Shown: positions 40,201 through 48,634 of the stretch, piece by piece
How positions within the stretch are numbered: the stretch's first letter is position 1
Layout of the letters: each line of letters starts with the position of its first letter
Assembly: GCF_007829885.1 (NCBI RefSeq)
Contig: NZ_VIWW01000002.1
Coordinates: forward strand, 1 to 64,000
Direction of reading: 5' to 3'
Source of the DNA: Streptomyces brevispora
GTDB lineage: Bacteria; Actinomycetota; Actinomycetes; Streptomycetales; Streptomycetaceae
Length of the DNA stretch: 64,000 nt
Program-made: the position numbers and the translations under genes
The notes under the pieces: generated by a model
What the model was told of the DNA's origin: nothing
Seen by the model: the letters and a program-made list of their open reading frames with translations, nothing else
Databases searched by the model: none

Positions 40201-41082
40201 TCAGGAAGACTGCTCGCCCAGCCGCCGGAACAGCCCCTCCTGCACCACGGACACCAGCAGATTCCCCGCGCGGTCGTAGATCCGGCCGCGCGCCAGACCA
40301 CGCCCGCCCGTCGCCACCGGCGACTCCTGGTCGTACAGGAACCACTCGTCGGCCCGGAACGGACGGTGGAACCACATGGCGTGATCCAGGCTCGCCAAAT
40401 CGAAGCCGCGCGGCCCCCACAGCGGCTCCACCGGGATCCGCACCGCGTCCAGCAGCGTCATGTCGCTCGCGTACGTCAGCGCACACGTGTGGACGAGCGG
40501 GTCGTCGCCGAGCGGGCCGACCGCACGCATCCAGACCGCGCTGCGCGGGTCCGCGTCCCTGATCTCCTCCCGCGTCCAGCGCAGCCGGTCGACGTAACGG
40601 ATGTCGAACGGCTGGCGCCGCGCCATCCGCTCCAGCGCGTCGGGAAGCGTCCCGAGATGCTCACGGACCTCCTCGGCGACGGTCGGCAGCTCCTCCGGGT
40701 CCGGCACCTCACGGGCCGGCGGCAGCTGGTGCTCGATGCCCGCCTCCTCGGGCCGGTGGAAGGACGCCGTCAGACTGAAGATGGTGCGCCCCTGCTGGAC
40801 GGCCGTCACCCGGCGGGTGGTGAAGGACCGGCCGTCCCTGATCCGCTCCACCTCGTAGACGATCGGCACCCCGGGACGGCCCGGCCGCAGGAAGTAGGCG
40901 TGCAGCGAATGGACCGGCCGGTCCCCGTCGGTGGTGCGGCCGGCCGCCACCAGCGCCTGCCCGGCGACCTGCCCGCCGAAGACCCGCTGCAGGGACTCCT
41001 GCGGGCTGCGGCCGCGGAAGATGTTGACCTCGATCCGCTCCAGGTCGAGCAGGTCGACCAGGCGCTCGGCAGGGTTCGTCAT
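40201..41082 (-). CDS. tesB: Acyl-CoA thioesterase II (TesB family)
   Basis: A 293-residue double-hotdog thioesterase that releases free fatty acid from acyl-CoA. Landmarks are VFGGQVAGQALVAAGRTT near residue 40, HSLHAYFLRPG, TRRVTAVQQGRTIFSLTASF and, in the second half, SLDHAMWFHRPFRADEWFLY with the catalytic Asp. The ATG at 41082 is the family start. It lies 46 bases after the helicase gene on the same strand and may be co-transcribed with it. Confidence 0.94.
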   Translation of the reverse strand: MTNPAERLVDLLDLERIEVNIFRGRSPQESLQRVFGGQVAGQALVAAGRTTDGDRPVHSLHAYFLRPGRPGVPIVYEVERIRDGRSFTTRRVTAVQQGRTIFSLTASFHRPEEAGIEHQLPPAREVPDPEELPTVAEEVREHLGTLPDALERMARRQPFDIRYVDRLRWTREEIRDADPRSAVWMRAVGPLGDDPLVHTCALTYASDMTLLDAVRIPVEPLWGPRGFDLASLDHAMWFHRPFRADEWFLYDQESPVATGGRGLARGRIYDRAGNLLVSVVQEGLFRRLGEQSS

Positions 41083-41128
41083 GCTGTTCGTCTCCACTCC
41101 CGTCGCGGCGCCGTCATCGCGCACCCGC

Positions 41129-43642
41129 TCACAACTGACCCACGGAGGTGACCCGGACGACCGCCCGGCCCTCCTCGTCGGACGCGGCCAGATCGACCTC
41201 GGCGCTGATGCCCCAGTCATGGTCGCCGTTCGGGTCGGCGAACGTCTGCCGGACCCGCCACAGCCCGTGCTCGGCGTCCTCGTCGATCTTCAGCAGCTTC
41301 GGCCCGCGCGCGTCCGGACCGGTGCCCAGCTCCTCGTACTCGTCCCAGTACGCGTCCATCGCCTCGCCCCACGCGTCCTCGTCCCAGCCCGCGTCGCCGT
41401 CCAGCTCACCGAGATCACGGACCCGGTCCAGCGCGGCCAGCTCGACCCGGCGGAACATCGCGTTGCGGACCAGCACCCGGAAGGCGCGGGCGTTGGCCGT
41501 GACCGGCTTGACCTCGTCGGCCCGCTCCTGCGCCTGCTCGGCCGTCTCCACCTCGGGATTGGCGAGCTGCTCCCACTCGTCGAGCAGACTGGAGTCGACC
41601 TGCCGGACCATCTCGCCGAGCCAGGCGATGAGGTCCTCCAGGTCCTCGGACTTGATGTCGTCCGGGATGGTGTGCTCCAGCGCCTTGTACGCGCCCGCGA
41701 GATACCGCAGCACGATGCCCTCGGTCCGGGCCAGCTCGTAGTTCGAGGTGAACTCCGTGAACGTCATGGCGCGTTCGTACATGTCACGGACCACCGACTT
41801 CGGCGACACCGGATGGTCACCCACCCACGGGTGGCTCTGCCGGTAGACGTCGTACGCGTGCCACAGCAGCTCGCTCAGCGGTTTCGGGTACGTGACCTCC
41901 TGCAGGAGCTCCATCCGCTCCTCGTACTCGATGCCGTCGGCCTTCATCTGCCCGACCGCCGCACCACGTGCCTTGTTCTGCTGGGCGGCGAGGATCTGAC
42001 GCGGGTCGTCGAGCGTCGACTCCACCACCGAGACCATGTCCAGCGCGTACGAGGGCGAATCGGCGTCCAGCAGCTCGAACGCGGCGAGCGCGAACGTGGA
42101 CAGCGGCTGGTTCAGCGCGAAGTTCTGCTGGAGGTCGACGGTGAGCCGCACGATGCGGCCCTCCGCGTCCGGGGTGTCGAGCCGCTCCACCACGCCGCCG
42201 TCCAGCAGCGAGCGGTAGATGGCGATCGCCCGGCGGATGTGGCGCAGCTGCGCCCGGCGCGGCTCGTGGTTGTCCTCCAGCAGGTGCCGCATCGCCTCGA
42301 AGGCGTTGCCGGGACGCGCGATGACCGACAGCAGCATGGTGTGCGTGACCCGGAAACGGGAGGTCAGCGGCTCCGGATCGGACTGGATCAGCTTGTCGAA
42401 CGTGCTCTCCGACCAGGACACGAAGCCCTCGGGCGCCTTCTTCCGGACGACCTTGCGCTTCTTCTTCGGGTCGTCGCCGGCCTTCTTGACCGCCTTCTCG
42501 TTCTCGACGACGTGCTCGGGGGCCTGCGCGACGACGAAGCCCGCCGTGTCGAAGCCCGCCCGCCCGGCCCGGCCCGCGATCTGGTGGAACTCACGGGCGC
42601 GCAGCGTACGCACCCGGGTGCCGTCGTACTTGGTGAGCGCGGTGAACAGCACCGTGCGGATGGGGACGTTGACGCCCACGCCGAGCGTGTCGGTACCGCA
42701 GATCACCTTCAGCAGACCCGCCTGCGCGAGCTTCTCCACGAGCCGGCGGTACTTCGGCAGCATGCCCGCGTGGTGCACCCCGATGCCGTGCCGCACATAA
42801 CGGGAGAGGTTCTGGCCGAACTTGGTGGTGAAGCGGAAGTTGCCGATCAGGTCGGCGATCTTCTCCTTCTCCTCCTTGGTGCACATGTTGATGCTCATCA
42901 GCGACTGCGCCCGCTCGACGGCCGCCGCCTGCGTGAAGTGCACGATGTAGACGGGAGACTGCCGGGTGTCCAGGAGTTCGGTGATGGTCTCGGTGATCGG
43001 CGTCAGCCGGTACTCGTAACTGAGCGGGACCGGGCGCGTGGCCGAGCGCACCACGGAGGTGGGGCGGCCGGTGCGGCGGGTCAGGTCCTCCTCGAACATC
43101 CTGACGTCGCCGAGGGTGGCCGACATCAGGATGAACTGGGCCTGCGGCAGCTCCAGGATCGGGATCTGCCAGGCCCAGCCGCGGTCCTGCTCCGCGTAGA
43201 AGTGGAACTCGTCCATCACGACCTGGCCGATGTCCGCGTACTTCCCGTCACGCAGCGCGATGGAGGCCAGCACCTCGGCCGTGCAGCAGATCACCGGGGC
43301 GTCCGCGTTGACCGAGGCGTCGCCGGTGAGCATGCCGACGTTCTCCGTGCCGAACAGCTTGCACAGGTCGAAGAACTTCTCCGAGACCAGCGCCTTGATC
43401 GGCGCGGTGTAGAAGGTGACCTTGTCCTGGGCCAGGGCAGTGAAGTGAGCACCGGCCGCGACCAGGCTCTTCCCGGAGCCGGTGGGGGTGGAAAGGATCA
43501 CGTTGGCCCCGGAGACCACCTCGATCAGCGCCTCCTCCTGAGCGGGATAGAGGGTGATGCCCTGCGTCTCGGTCCATGACGAGAATGCCTCGAAGAGGGC
43601 GTCGGGGTCGTCGGTCGGGGGCAGCTGATCGATTAGGGTCAC
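41129..43642 (-). CDS. Ski2-like DEAD/DEAH-box RNA helicase
   Basis: An 837-residue superfamily 2 helicase. Motif I is STPTGSGKS, Ia APIKALVSEKF, II DEFH, III SATLGD, and motif VI QIAGRAGRAGFD. A long C-terminal DUF3516 region (about 480-837) follows. A Lys-rich insertion (KKKRKVVRKK) sits after the helicase core. Actinobacteria carry this family widely; roles in RNA turnover are presumed by analogy with Ski2/Mtr4. A GTG at 43642 (MTLIDQLPP) is the best start. Divergent from the membrane hydrolase. Confidence 0.93.
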   Translation of the reverse strand: MTLIDQLPPTDDPDALFEAFSSWTETQGITLYPAQEEALIEVVSGANVILSTPTGSGKSLVAAGAHFTALAQDKVTFYTAPIKALVSEKFFDLCKLFGTENVGMLTGDASVNADAPVICCTAEVLASIALRDGKYADIGQVVMDEFHFYAEQDRGWAWQIPILELPQAQFILMSATLGDVRMFEEDLTRRTGRPTSVVRSATRPVPLSYEYRLTPITETITELLDTRQSPVYIVHFTQAAAVERAQSLMSINMCTKEEKEKIADLIGNFRFTTKFGQNLSRYVRHGIGVHHAGMLPKYRRLVEKLAQAGLLKVICGTDTLGVGVNVPIRTVLFTALTKYDGTRVRTLRAREFHQIAGRAGRAGFDTAGFVVAQAPEHVVENEKAVKKAGDDPKKKRKVVRKKAPEGFVSWSESTFDKLIQSDPEPLTSRFRVTHTMLLSVIARPGNAFEAMRHLLEDNHEPRRAQLRHIRRAIAIYRSLLDGGVVERLDTPDAEGRIVRLTVDLQQNFALNQPLSTFALAAFELLDADSPSYALDMVSVVESTLDDPRQILAAQQNKARGAAVGQMKADGIEYEERMELLQEVTYPKPLSELLWHAYDVYRQSHPWVGDHPVSPKSVVRDMYERAMTFTEFTSNYELARTEGIVLRYLAGAYKALEHTIPDDIKSEDLEDLIAWLGEMVRQVDSSLLDEWEQLANPEVETAEQAQERADEVKPVTANARAFRVLVRNAMFRRVELAALDRVRDLGELDGDAGWDEDAWGEAMDAYWDEYEELGTGPDARGPKLLKIDEDAEHGLWRVRQTFADPNGDHDWGISAEVDLAASDEEGRAVVRVTSVGQL

Positions 43643-43824
43643 GCCCCCATCTTGCCTGTCTTCCGCCCGGATGAGGGAACCGGACGACCGCACGAAGATC
43701 ACGGACGATACGCTTCCCTCTCAACTCGGCCACTCCACAACGACGGTGGCCCGAGCCCGGACACAGCGACAGCTGTCAACACTTTGTCAATACCTGGTCA
43801 CTATCTACGGGGGCGGAAACAGTC

Positions 43825-44616
43825 ATGATGGGACCGGCACACTCGCTGTCAGGGGCTGCGGCCTGGCTGGGGGTGGGCGCGGCTGCGGCAGCCGCGGGAC
43901 ACACCATGCCGTGGCCCGTCCTGGTCGTCGGCGCGCTGATCACCGCGGGCGCCGCACTGGCACCGGATCTCGACCACAAGTCGGCGACCATCTCGCGCGC
44001 CTTCGGGCCGGTCTCCCGAGGCCTCTGCGACATAGTCGACACGCTCTCGCACGCCGTCTACAAGGCCACCAAGATGCGGGGCGACTCGAACCGCAACGGT
44101 GGCCACCGGACCCTGACCCACACCTGGCTGTGGGCGGTCCTGATCGGTGCCGGGGCCTCCGCCGCGGCGATCACCGGCGGCCGGTGGGCGGTGCTGGGGA
44201 TTCTCTTCGTCCACCTGGTGCTCGCCGTCGAGGGTCTGCTCTGGCGGGCCGCCCGGGTCTCCAGCGATGTCCTGGTGTGGCTGCTCGGCGCGACCAGCGC
44301 GTGGATTCTCGCGGGCGTCCTGGACGAGCCGGGCAACGGCTCGGACTGGCTCTTCAACGCCCCCGGCCAGGAGTACCTCTGGCTCGGGCTGCCGATCGTG
44401 CTGGGCGCTCTCGTCCATGACATCGGCGATGCGCTGACCGTCTCCGGCTGCCCGATCCTCTGGCCGATCCCGGTGGGCCGCAAGCGCTGGTACCCGATAG
44501 GCCCGCCGAAGGCCATGCGGTTCCGGGCCGGCAGCTGGGTGGAACTCAAGGTGCTGATGCCGGTGTTCATGGTGCTCGGGGGAGTGGGCGGCGCGGCCGC
44601 GATGAACCTCATCTGA
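43825..44616 (+). CDS. Membrane-bound metal-dependent hydrolase (YdjM/DUF457 family)
   Basis: A 263-residue membrane protein with His/Asp motifs of the family: GPAHSLSGAAAW at the N-terminus, APDLDHKSATIS (about 47-58), HRTLTHTW (about 95-102) and LVHDIGDALT (about 200). There are about five hydrophobic helices. Family members are presumed phospholipase C-like hydrolases; E. coli YdjM is regulated by LexA. Substrate unknown. It starts at ATG 43825, with ATG 43828 as an alternative. Confidence 0.88.
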   Translation: MMGPAHSLSGAAAWLGVGAAAAAAGHTMPWPVLVVGALITAGAALAPDLDHKSATISRAFGPVSRGLCDIVDTLSHAVYKATKMRGDSNRNGGHRTLTHTWLWAVLIGAGASAAAITGGRWAVLGILFVHLVLAVEGLLWRAARVSSDVLVWLLGATSAWILAGVLDEPGNGSDWLFNAPGQEYLWLGLPIVLGALVHDIGDALTVSGCPILWPIPVGRKRWYPIGPPKAMRFRAGSWVELKVLMPVFMVLGGVGGAAAMNLI

Positions 44617-44624
44617 CGCGGCCC

Positions 44625-44659
44625 GCATCCGGCCCCCGGTCTAGCCGGGCGCCGGATGC
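44625..44659. terminator. Terminator hairpin between convergent genes
   Basis: GCATCCGGC (44625-44633) pairs with GCCGGATGC (44651-44659). The stem continues inward over five more pairs after one mismatch, leaving a TCTAG loop that contains the stop codon of the Lrp fragment. Confidence 0.75.
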
Positions 44660-45402
44660 ACGAGGCGGCCGTGGGCGATGAGGGAGGCGGCCTGCTTGAG
44701 GCGGCGGACCCGGATGCTGACCCCGTAGGCGTCGACACCGGGCACGGCCGCGAGGCGGGTGGTCAGATAGCGGTAGAAGGCCTCGGCGTCCCGGCAGGTG
44801 ACGATGGCCAGCACGTTGTGGTCGCCGCTGGTGGCGCCGGCGAACGCGACCTCCTCGTGCCGGGCGATCTCCTGTCCGGTGCGCTCCAGGTGGGCAGGGG
44901 CGACGCGCAGCCAGAGAGTCGCGTTGAGGTGATAGCCGAGGCGTTCGGGCAGCAGATCGATGTCGTACGAGAGAGTGCCGGACGATTCCAGGGCCTCCAG
45001 CCGGCGGGCGACGCGGCCCTTGGACCAGCCGGTGAGCCCGGCGAGTTGCGTGTGCGAGGCACGGCCGTCCTCGGCGAGGGCGTCGAGGAGCGGGACATCC
45101 TCGGCGGTCGGGGGCAGGAGAGGGCCGGCCGGGGCGGGGGACGGGCCCCCGGTCAGCACTTGTTCCTGTTCGGGGGTGAGGTGCCCGCCGTAGCCGGTCC
45201 ACCCGGCCGCGCCGGGGCTGTCGAAGGGGTGGATGAGTAGATCGATGCTCATGTCGAGCACCGCGGCGGACCTGGGCAGCTGCTGGAACAGCATGTCCTC
45301 GCGCTGGGCGGCCAGTGGTGAGCGGATGACGCAGATGATCTCCGAGCCGCCGGAGGCGATGCTCGCGTAGGCGATGTCGGGGCGCCGGGTGAGGGTAGGC
45401 AA
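44641..45402 (-). pseudogene. Double Lrp/AsnC regulator missing its N-terminal part
   Basis: The frame encodes the end of a first AsnC effector domain (LLPTLTRRPDIAYASIASGG) and then a complete second Lrp unit. The second unit has a helix-turn-helix (LLDALAEDGRASHTQLAGLT, then GWSKGRVARRLEAL) and an effector domain. Tandem Lrp proteins of about 330 residues are common in Streptomyces. Here the first helix-turn-helix and start are gone; homology ends near 45402, where a transporter fragment on the other strand begins. An internal ATG at 45252 could yield a 203-residue single-unit protein, so residual function is possible. Confidence 0.72.
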
Positions 45403-45817
45403 CAACGCCTTCCGGCAGGTCGGCGCGGCACTCGGCCCGGCCGTCCTGGGGGCCCTCCTCACCGCCCGCGCCCTCGATACCTTCCCCGCGCACCTCGCCG
45501 ACGCCGGGATCACGGGAGCGGCCGGACAGAGCATGGCCGAGACCGCGCGGGAGGGCGGTCTCGGCGCGGTCGCCCGGATGAACCTGGGCGCCGGCACCGG
45601 TCAGGCCCTGGGCGCCGGCACCGGTCAGGCCCTGGGCGCCGTGGGCGACGCCTTCCTCGACGGCCTCCGCCTCTGCCTGATCGTCGCCGCCGCTCTCACG
45701 CTGTTCGCCGCCCTGGTCTCCGCGATACTCCTGCGCCGCCCGCGCGGGACGTCCACCTCCACCGTCACCGCCTCCTCCAGCGGTGAGCCCGCCGCCGCCC
45801 AGGCCCACGCGGGCTGA
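45403..45817 (+). pseudogene. C-terminal remnant of an MFS drug-exporter-type transporter
   Basis: About 140 residues match the end of a 14-helix (DHA2-type) MFS exporter: NAFRQVGAALGPAVLGALLT, then a long loop, then FLDGLRLCLIVAAALTLFAA and a polar tail. The first ten or so membrane helices are missing. Homology starts abruptly at about 45403, exactly where the divergent Lrp fragment ends. Within the loop a 24-bp unit is duplicated in tandem (about 45584-45631, giving GAGTGQAL twice). Not functional as a transporter. Confidence 0.75.
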
Positions 45818-45961
45818 CGGACGGCTGCCCGCGACCGGGCACAGCGCCGGGAAGCAGCTCCCGCGCACCGGCCCGCGGCCGGTGCCCGGGACCGCTGCGT
45901 CCTGTCCCCGCCCCTACCGGCAGACTGGAGCCAAGGGAGAACCGCACGAACAAGGAGCACC

Positions 45962-46834
45962 ATGGATTCCCTCTCCACGGCCTCTGCCCCAGCCGTCGGC
46001 CCGCTGCTGGAGGACTTCTCCCTGGAGATGACGGGCAAGGACGTCCCCCGGCTCGAAGAGGCCCGCGACCGCATCCCGGCCGGCACCCGGATCAATGTCA
46101 CCTTCCTCGGCAACGAGGACCTGGGTGTGCGGCTGGCCGCAGCCCGCGCCGTCCGGCAGCTCGGGTACACCCCGGTCCCGCACATATCGGCCCGCCGCCT
46201 GCGCTCCCGGTCGGAACTGGAGGAACTCCTCGCCGCGTTCCGCGCCGACGGCACAGCCGACAACGTCCTCGTCATCGGCGGTGACCCCGCCACACCTCAC
46301 GGCCCCTACGACGACTCCCTCGCGCTCATCCGCTCCGGGCTCCTCCAGTCGTACGGTGTACGGCACGTCGGCATCGGCGGCTACCCCGAGGGGCACCCTT
46401 CCATCGCCGGACAGGTGCTCTGGTCGGCGATCGAGGACAAGACCACCGCCCTTGCCGGGCAGGGGCTGTCCGGCGATGTCATCACCCAGTTCGGCTTCGA
46501 CGCGGACCCGGTCCTCGCCTGGGTCGAGTCGCTGCGGAAACGGGGCATCGACGCACCGGTGCGCGTCGGGGTCCCCGGCCCCGCCGGGATCAAGCGGCTG
46601 ATGACGTACGCCGCGCGCTTCGGCGTCGGCACGAGCGCGTCCATCGCGAAGAAGTACGGATTCTCGCTCACCAACCTGATGGGCACGGCCGGCCCCGACC
46701 GCTTCATCCGTGCCCTGGCCGACGGCTACGACGCCCGCCGCCACGGCGTTCTCAAGCTGCACTTCTACACCTTCGGCGGGATCGGGGCCACATCGCGGTG
46801 GGTCACCGAGTTCCTCGCCGTGGAGGGGAACTGA
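45962..46834 (+). CDS. Methylenetetrahydrofolate reductase-like protein
   Basis: A 290-residue TIM-barrel protein resembling the MetF/MTHFR family, which reduces 5,10-methylene-THF to 5-methyl-THF with FAD. Landmarks are INVTFLGNEDL, YTPVPHISARRL, DNVLVIGGDPATPHGPY with the usual flavin-region motif, GIGGYPEGHPSI, VITQFGFDADPVL and KLHFYTFGGIGAT. It is more divergent than the main MetF of methionine synthesis and resembles versions tied to one-carbon catabolism. No methyltransferase gene accompanies it here, so its role remains open. The ATG at 45962 has an AAGGAG-type ribosome site. Confidence 0.82.
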   Translation: MDSLSTASAPAVGPLLEDFSLEMTGKDVPRLEEARDRIPAGTRINVTFLGNEDLGVRLAAARAVRQLGYTPVPHISARRLRSRSELEELLAAFRADGTADNVLVIGGDPATPHGPYDDSLALIRSGLLQSYGVRHVGIGGYPEGHPSIAGQVLWSAIEDKTTALAGQGLSGDVITQFGFDADPVLAWVESLRKRGIDAPVRVGVPGPAGIKRLMTYAARFGVGTSASIAKKYGFSLTNLMGTAGPDRFIRALADGYDARRHGVLKLHFYTFGGIGATSRWVTEFLAVEGN

Positions 46835-46861
46835 CGCGTCGCCCGCCCCGGTCGGGCCGGT

Positions 46862-48634
46862 TCAGGAGGAGGCCTGCCGCTCGCCGTGCCATGAGGTCCA
46901 GAGCGCGGCGTACGCGCCCCCGGCCGCCACGAGATCGTCGTGGGCACCGAGTTCGGTGATCCGGCCGTCCTCCATCACGGCCACCCGGTCGGCATCGTGC
47001 GCCGACTGCAGACGGTGCGCGATGGCGATGACGGTCCGGCCTTCGAGGACGGCGGCCAGCGCGCGCTCCGTGTGCCGGGCCGTTCTCGGGTCAAGGAGCG
47101 CGGTGGCCTCGTCGAGTATCAGCGTGTGCGGGTCGGCCAGTACCACGCGCGCCAGGGCGAGCTGCTGTGCCCGGGCCCCGTCCGGCCGGTGCCCGCCATG
47201 GCCCAGATCGGTGTCCAGGCCGTTCGGCAGCTCATCGGCCCACTCGGCGCCGACGGCCGCGAGTGCCGCGTGCAGTTCGGCGTCGGTGGCGCCGGCCGAG
47301 GCGATCCGCAGATTCTCCCGGACCGTGCCCAGGAACACGTGGTGCTCCTGGGTGACGAGGACGACGTGCCGGCGCAGCCGGTCGGGGTCCAGGCCGGCGA
47401 CCGGGACCCGGCCCACCGTCACCGAGCCGGTGCGCGGTGTGTCCATGCCTGCCAGCAGTCTGCCCAGCGTGGTCTTGCCCGCGCCTGACGGGCCGACGAT
47501 CACCAGTCGCTCGCCGGGCCGGACCGTCAGGTCGACGCCGTGCAGGACGTCGCCCCCGTCGTCGTAGGCGTAGCGCACCCCGGCCACTTCGATCCGGTCG
47601 TCGGCCGGCGCGCAAGAGGCGGCCTGCGGTGCCTGCGCCGCCGTGCCGAGACCCTCCACTCTCGCGAAGGAGGCACTGCTGCTCTGGAGCTGCTCCATCT
47701 GCTGGAGGATGACGTCCAGGGGCTGGGACAACTGCCGCAGGTACAGGGCCGAGGCGACGACCGCGCCGACACTTATCGCGCCCTGGTCGTGCAGCACGCC
47801 ACCGATCAGCAGGACACCGGCCACGGGGATGACGTAGGAGATGTCCACGGCCGGGAAGAGCACACTGCGCAGGAACAGTGTCCGGGTCCGGGCGCTCCGG
47901 CACTTCTCGATACCCTTCCGGCACGCCGCGACGCGGCGCTGCTGCAGCCCCAGCGCCTCGACGGTGCGGGCTCCCGCGGCGGTGGCCGCGAGCTGCTCCG
48001 CGAGCTCCGAGTTGGCGGCTCCCTCGGCGAGGTACGCGGTGAGCGCCCGGCGCAGGTACCAGCGGGCGGCGAACCAGATCCCGAGCAGACCCAGCACCCC
48101 GCACGTGCCGAGCAACGGGTTGAGCAAGAAGACCGCTCCGAGGATGAACAGCGCCTGGACCCCGGCGACGAGGACCTCGGGCCCGGCATCCCGGAGGGTC
48201 GCGCCGACCGCGGCGACATCGGTGGTGCCGCGGGTCATCAGGTCGCCCGTGCCGGCCCGCTCGACGGCCGCTGCGGGCAGCGCGAGCGCCCGGTCGGCGA
48301 ACTGCTCCCGGATGCGCGCCAGGGTCCGCTCGCCGAAGCGGTGTCCGATGTAACCGGCGTAGCGGACCAGCAGGAGCTGCGCCACGGCGAAGCCGAGGAT
48401 GGTGAGTGCGAGGCGGTCCACCGCGGCCACCCCGCCGCCCGCCCGGACCTCGTCGATGATGCGGCCGAGCAGCCACGGGCCGACGAGTCCGGCACCGGCG
48501 GCGAGTGCGTTGAGGCCGATCATGGCGGCGAAGGCGCGGCCGTCCAGCCGGATCAGCCGGAGCGCGGCCCGGCGTATCCGGAACGGTTCGGCGACGGGCA
48601 GGGCCCGGTCCGTCGCCCGGGAGTCCGCGGTCAT
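46862..48634 (-). CDS. ABC exporter half with degenerate signature motif (pair 2, second subunit)
   Basis: A 590-residue fused membrane/ATPase half-transporter. Six helices (about 30-320) precede the nucleotide-binding domain (about 355-585). Walker A is intact (GPSGAGKTTLGRLLAG), as are the Q-loop (VTQEHHVFLG), Walker B with Glu (LILDEATALLD) and the H-loop His (IAIAHRL). The ABC signature, normally LSGGQ, reads RPDGARAQQ and is lost. It starts inside the stop of its partner (ATGA overlap at 48631-48634). It must pair with that partner, which has the opposite defects. The exported substrate is unknown. Confidence 0.93.
   Translation of the reverse strand: MTADSRATDRALPVAEPFRIRRAALRLIRLDGRAFAAMIGLNALAAGAGLVGPWLLGRIIDEVRAGGGVAAVDRLALTILGFAVAQLLLVRYAGYIGHRFGERTLARIREQFADRALALPAAAVERAGTGDLMTRGTTDVAAVGATLRDAGPEVLVAGVQALFILGAVFLLNPLLGTCGVLGLLGIWFAARWYLRRALTAYLAEGAANSELAEQLAATAAGARTVEALGLQQRRVAACRKGIEKCRSARTRTLFLRSVLFPAVDISYVIPVAGVLLIGGVLHDQGAISVGAVVASALYLRQLSQPLDVILQQMEQLQSSSASFARVEGLGTAAQAPQAASCAPADDRIEVAGVRYAYDDGGDVLHGVDLTVRPGERLVIVGPSGAGKTTLGRLLAGMDTPRTGSVTVGRVPVAGLDPDRLRRHVVLVTQEHHVFLGTVRENLRIASAGATDAELHAALAAVGAEWADELPNGLDTDLGHGGHRPDGARAQQLALARVVLADPHTLILDEATALLDPRTARHTERALAAVLEGRTVIAIAHRLQSAHDADRVAVMEDGRITELGAHDDLVAAGGAYAALWTSWHGERQASS

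Noticed and set aside
40931..43579. An 882-residue open frame on the plus strand opposite the Ski2-like helicase
   Set aside because: The opposite strand encodes a helicase with all motifs; this frame has no domain, ribosome site or sensible composition.
45584..45631. Duplicated 24-bp unit (GAGTGQAL twice) considered as a mobile-element footprint
   Set aside because: It is an in-frame duplication inside a variable loop of a dead MFS fragment, without flanking inverted repeats; replication slippage explains it.
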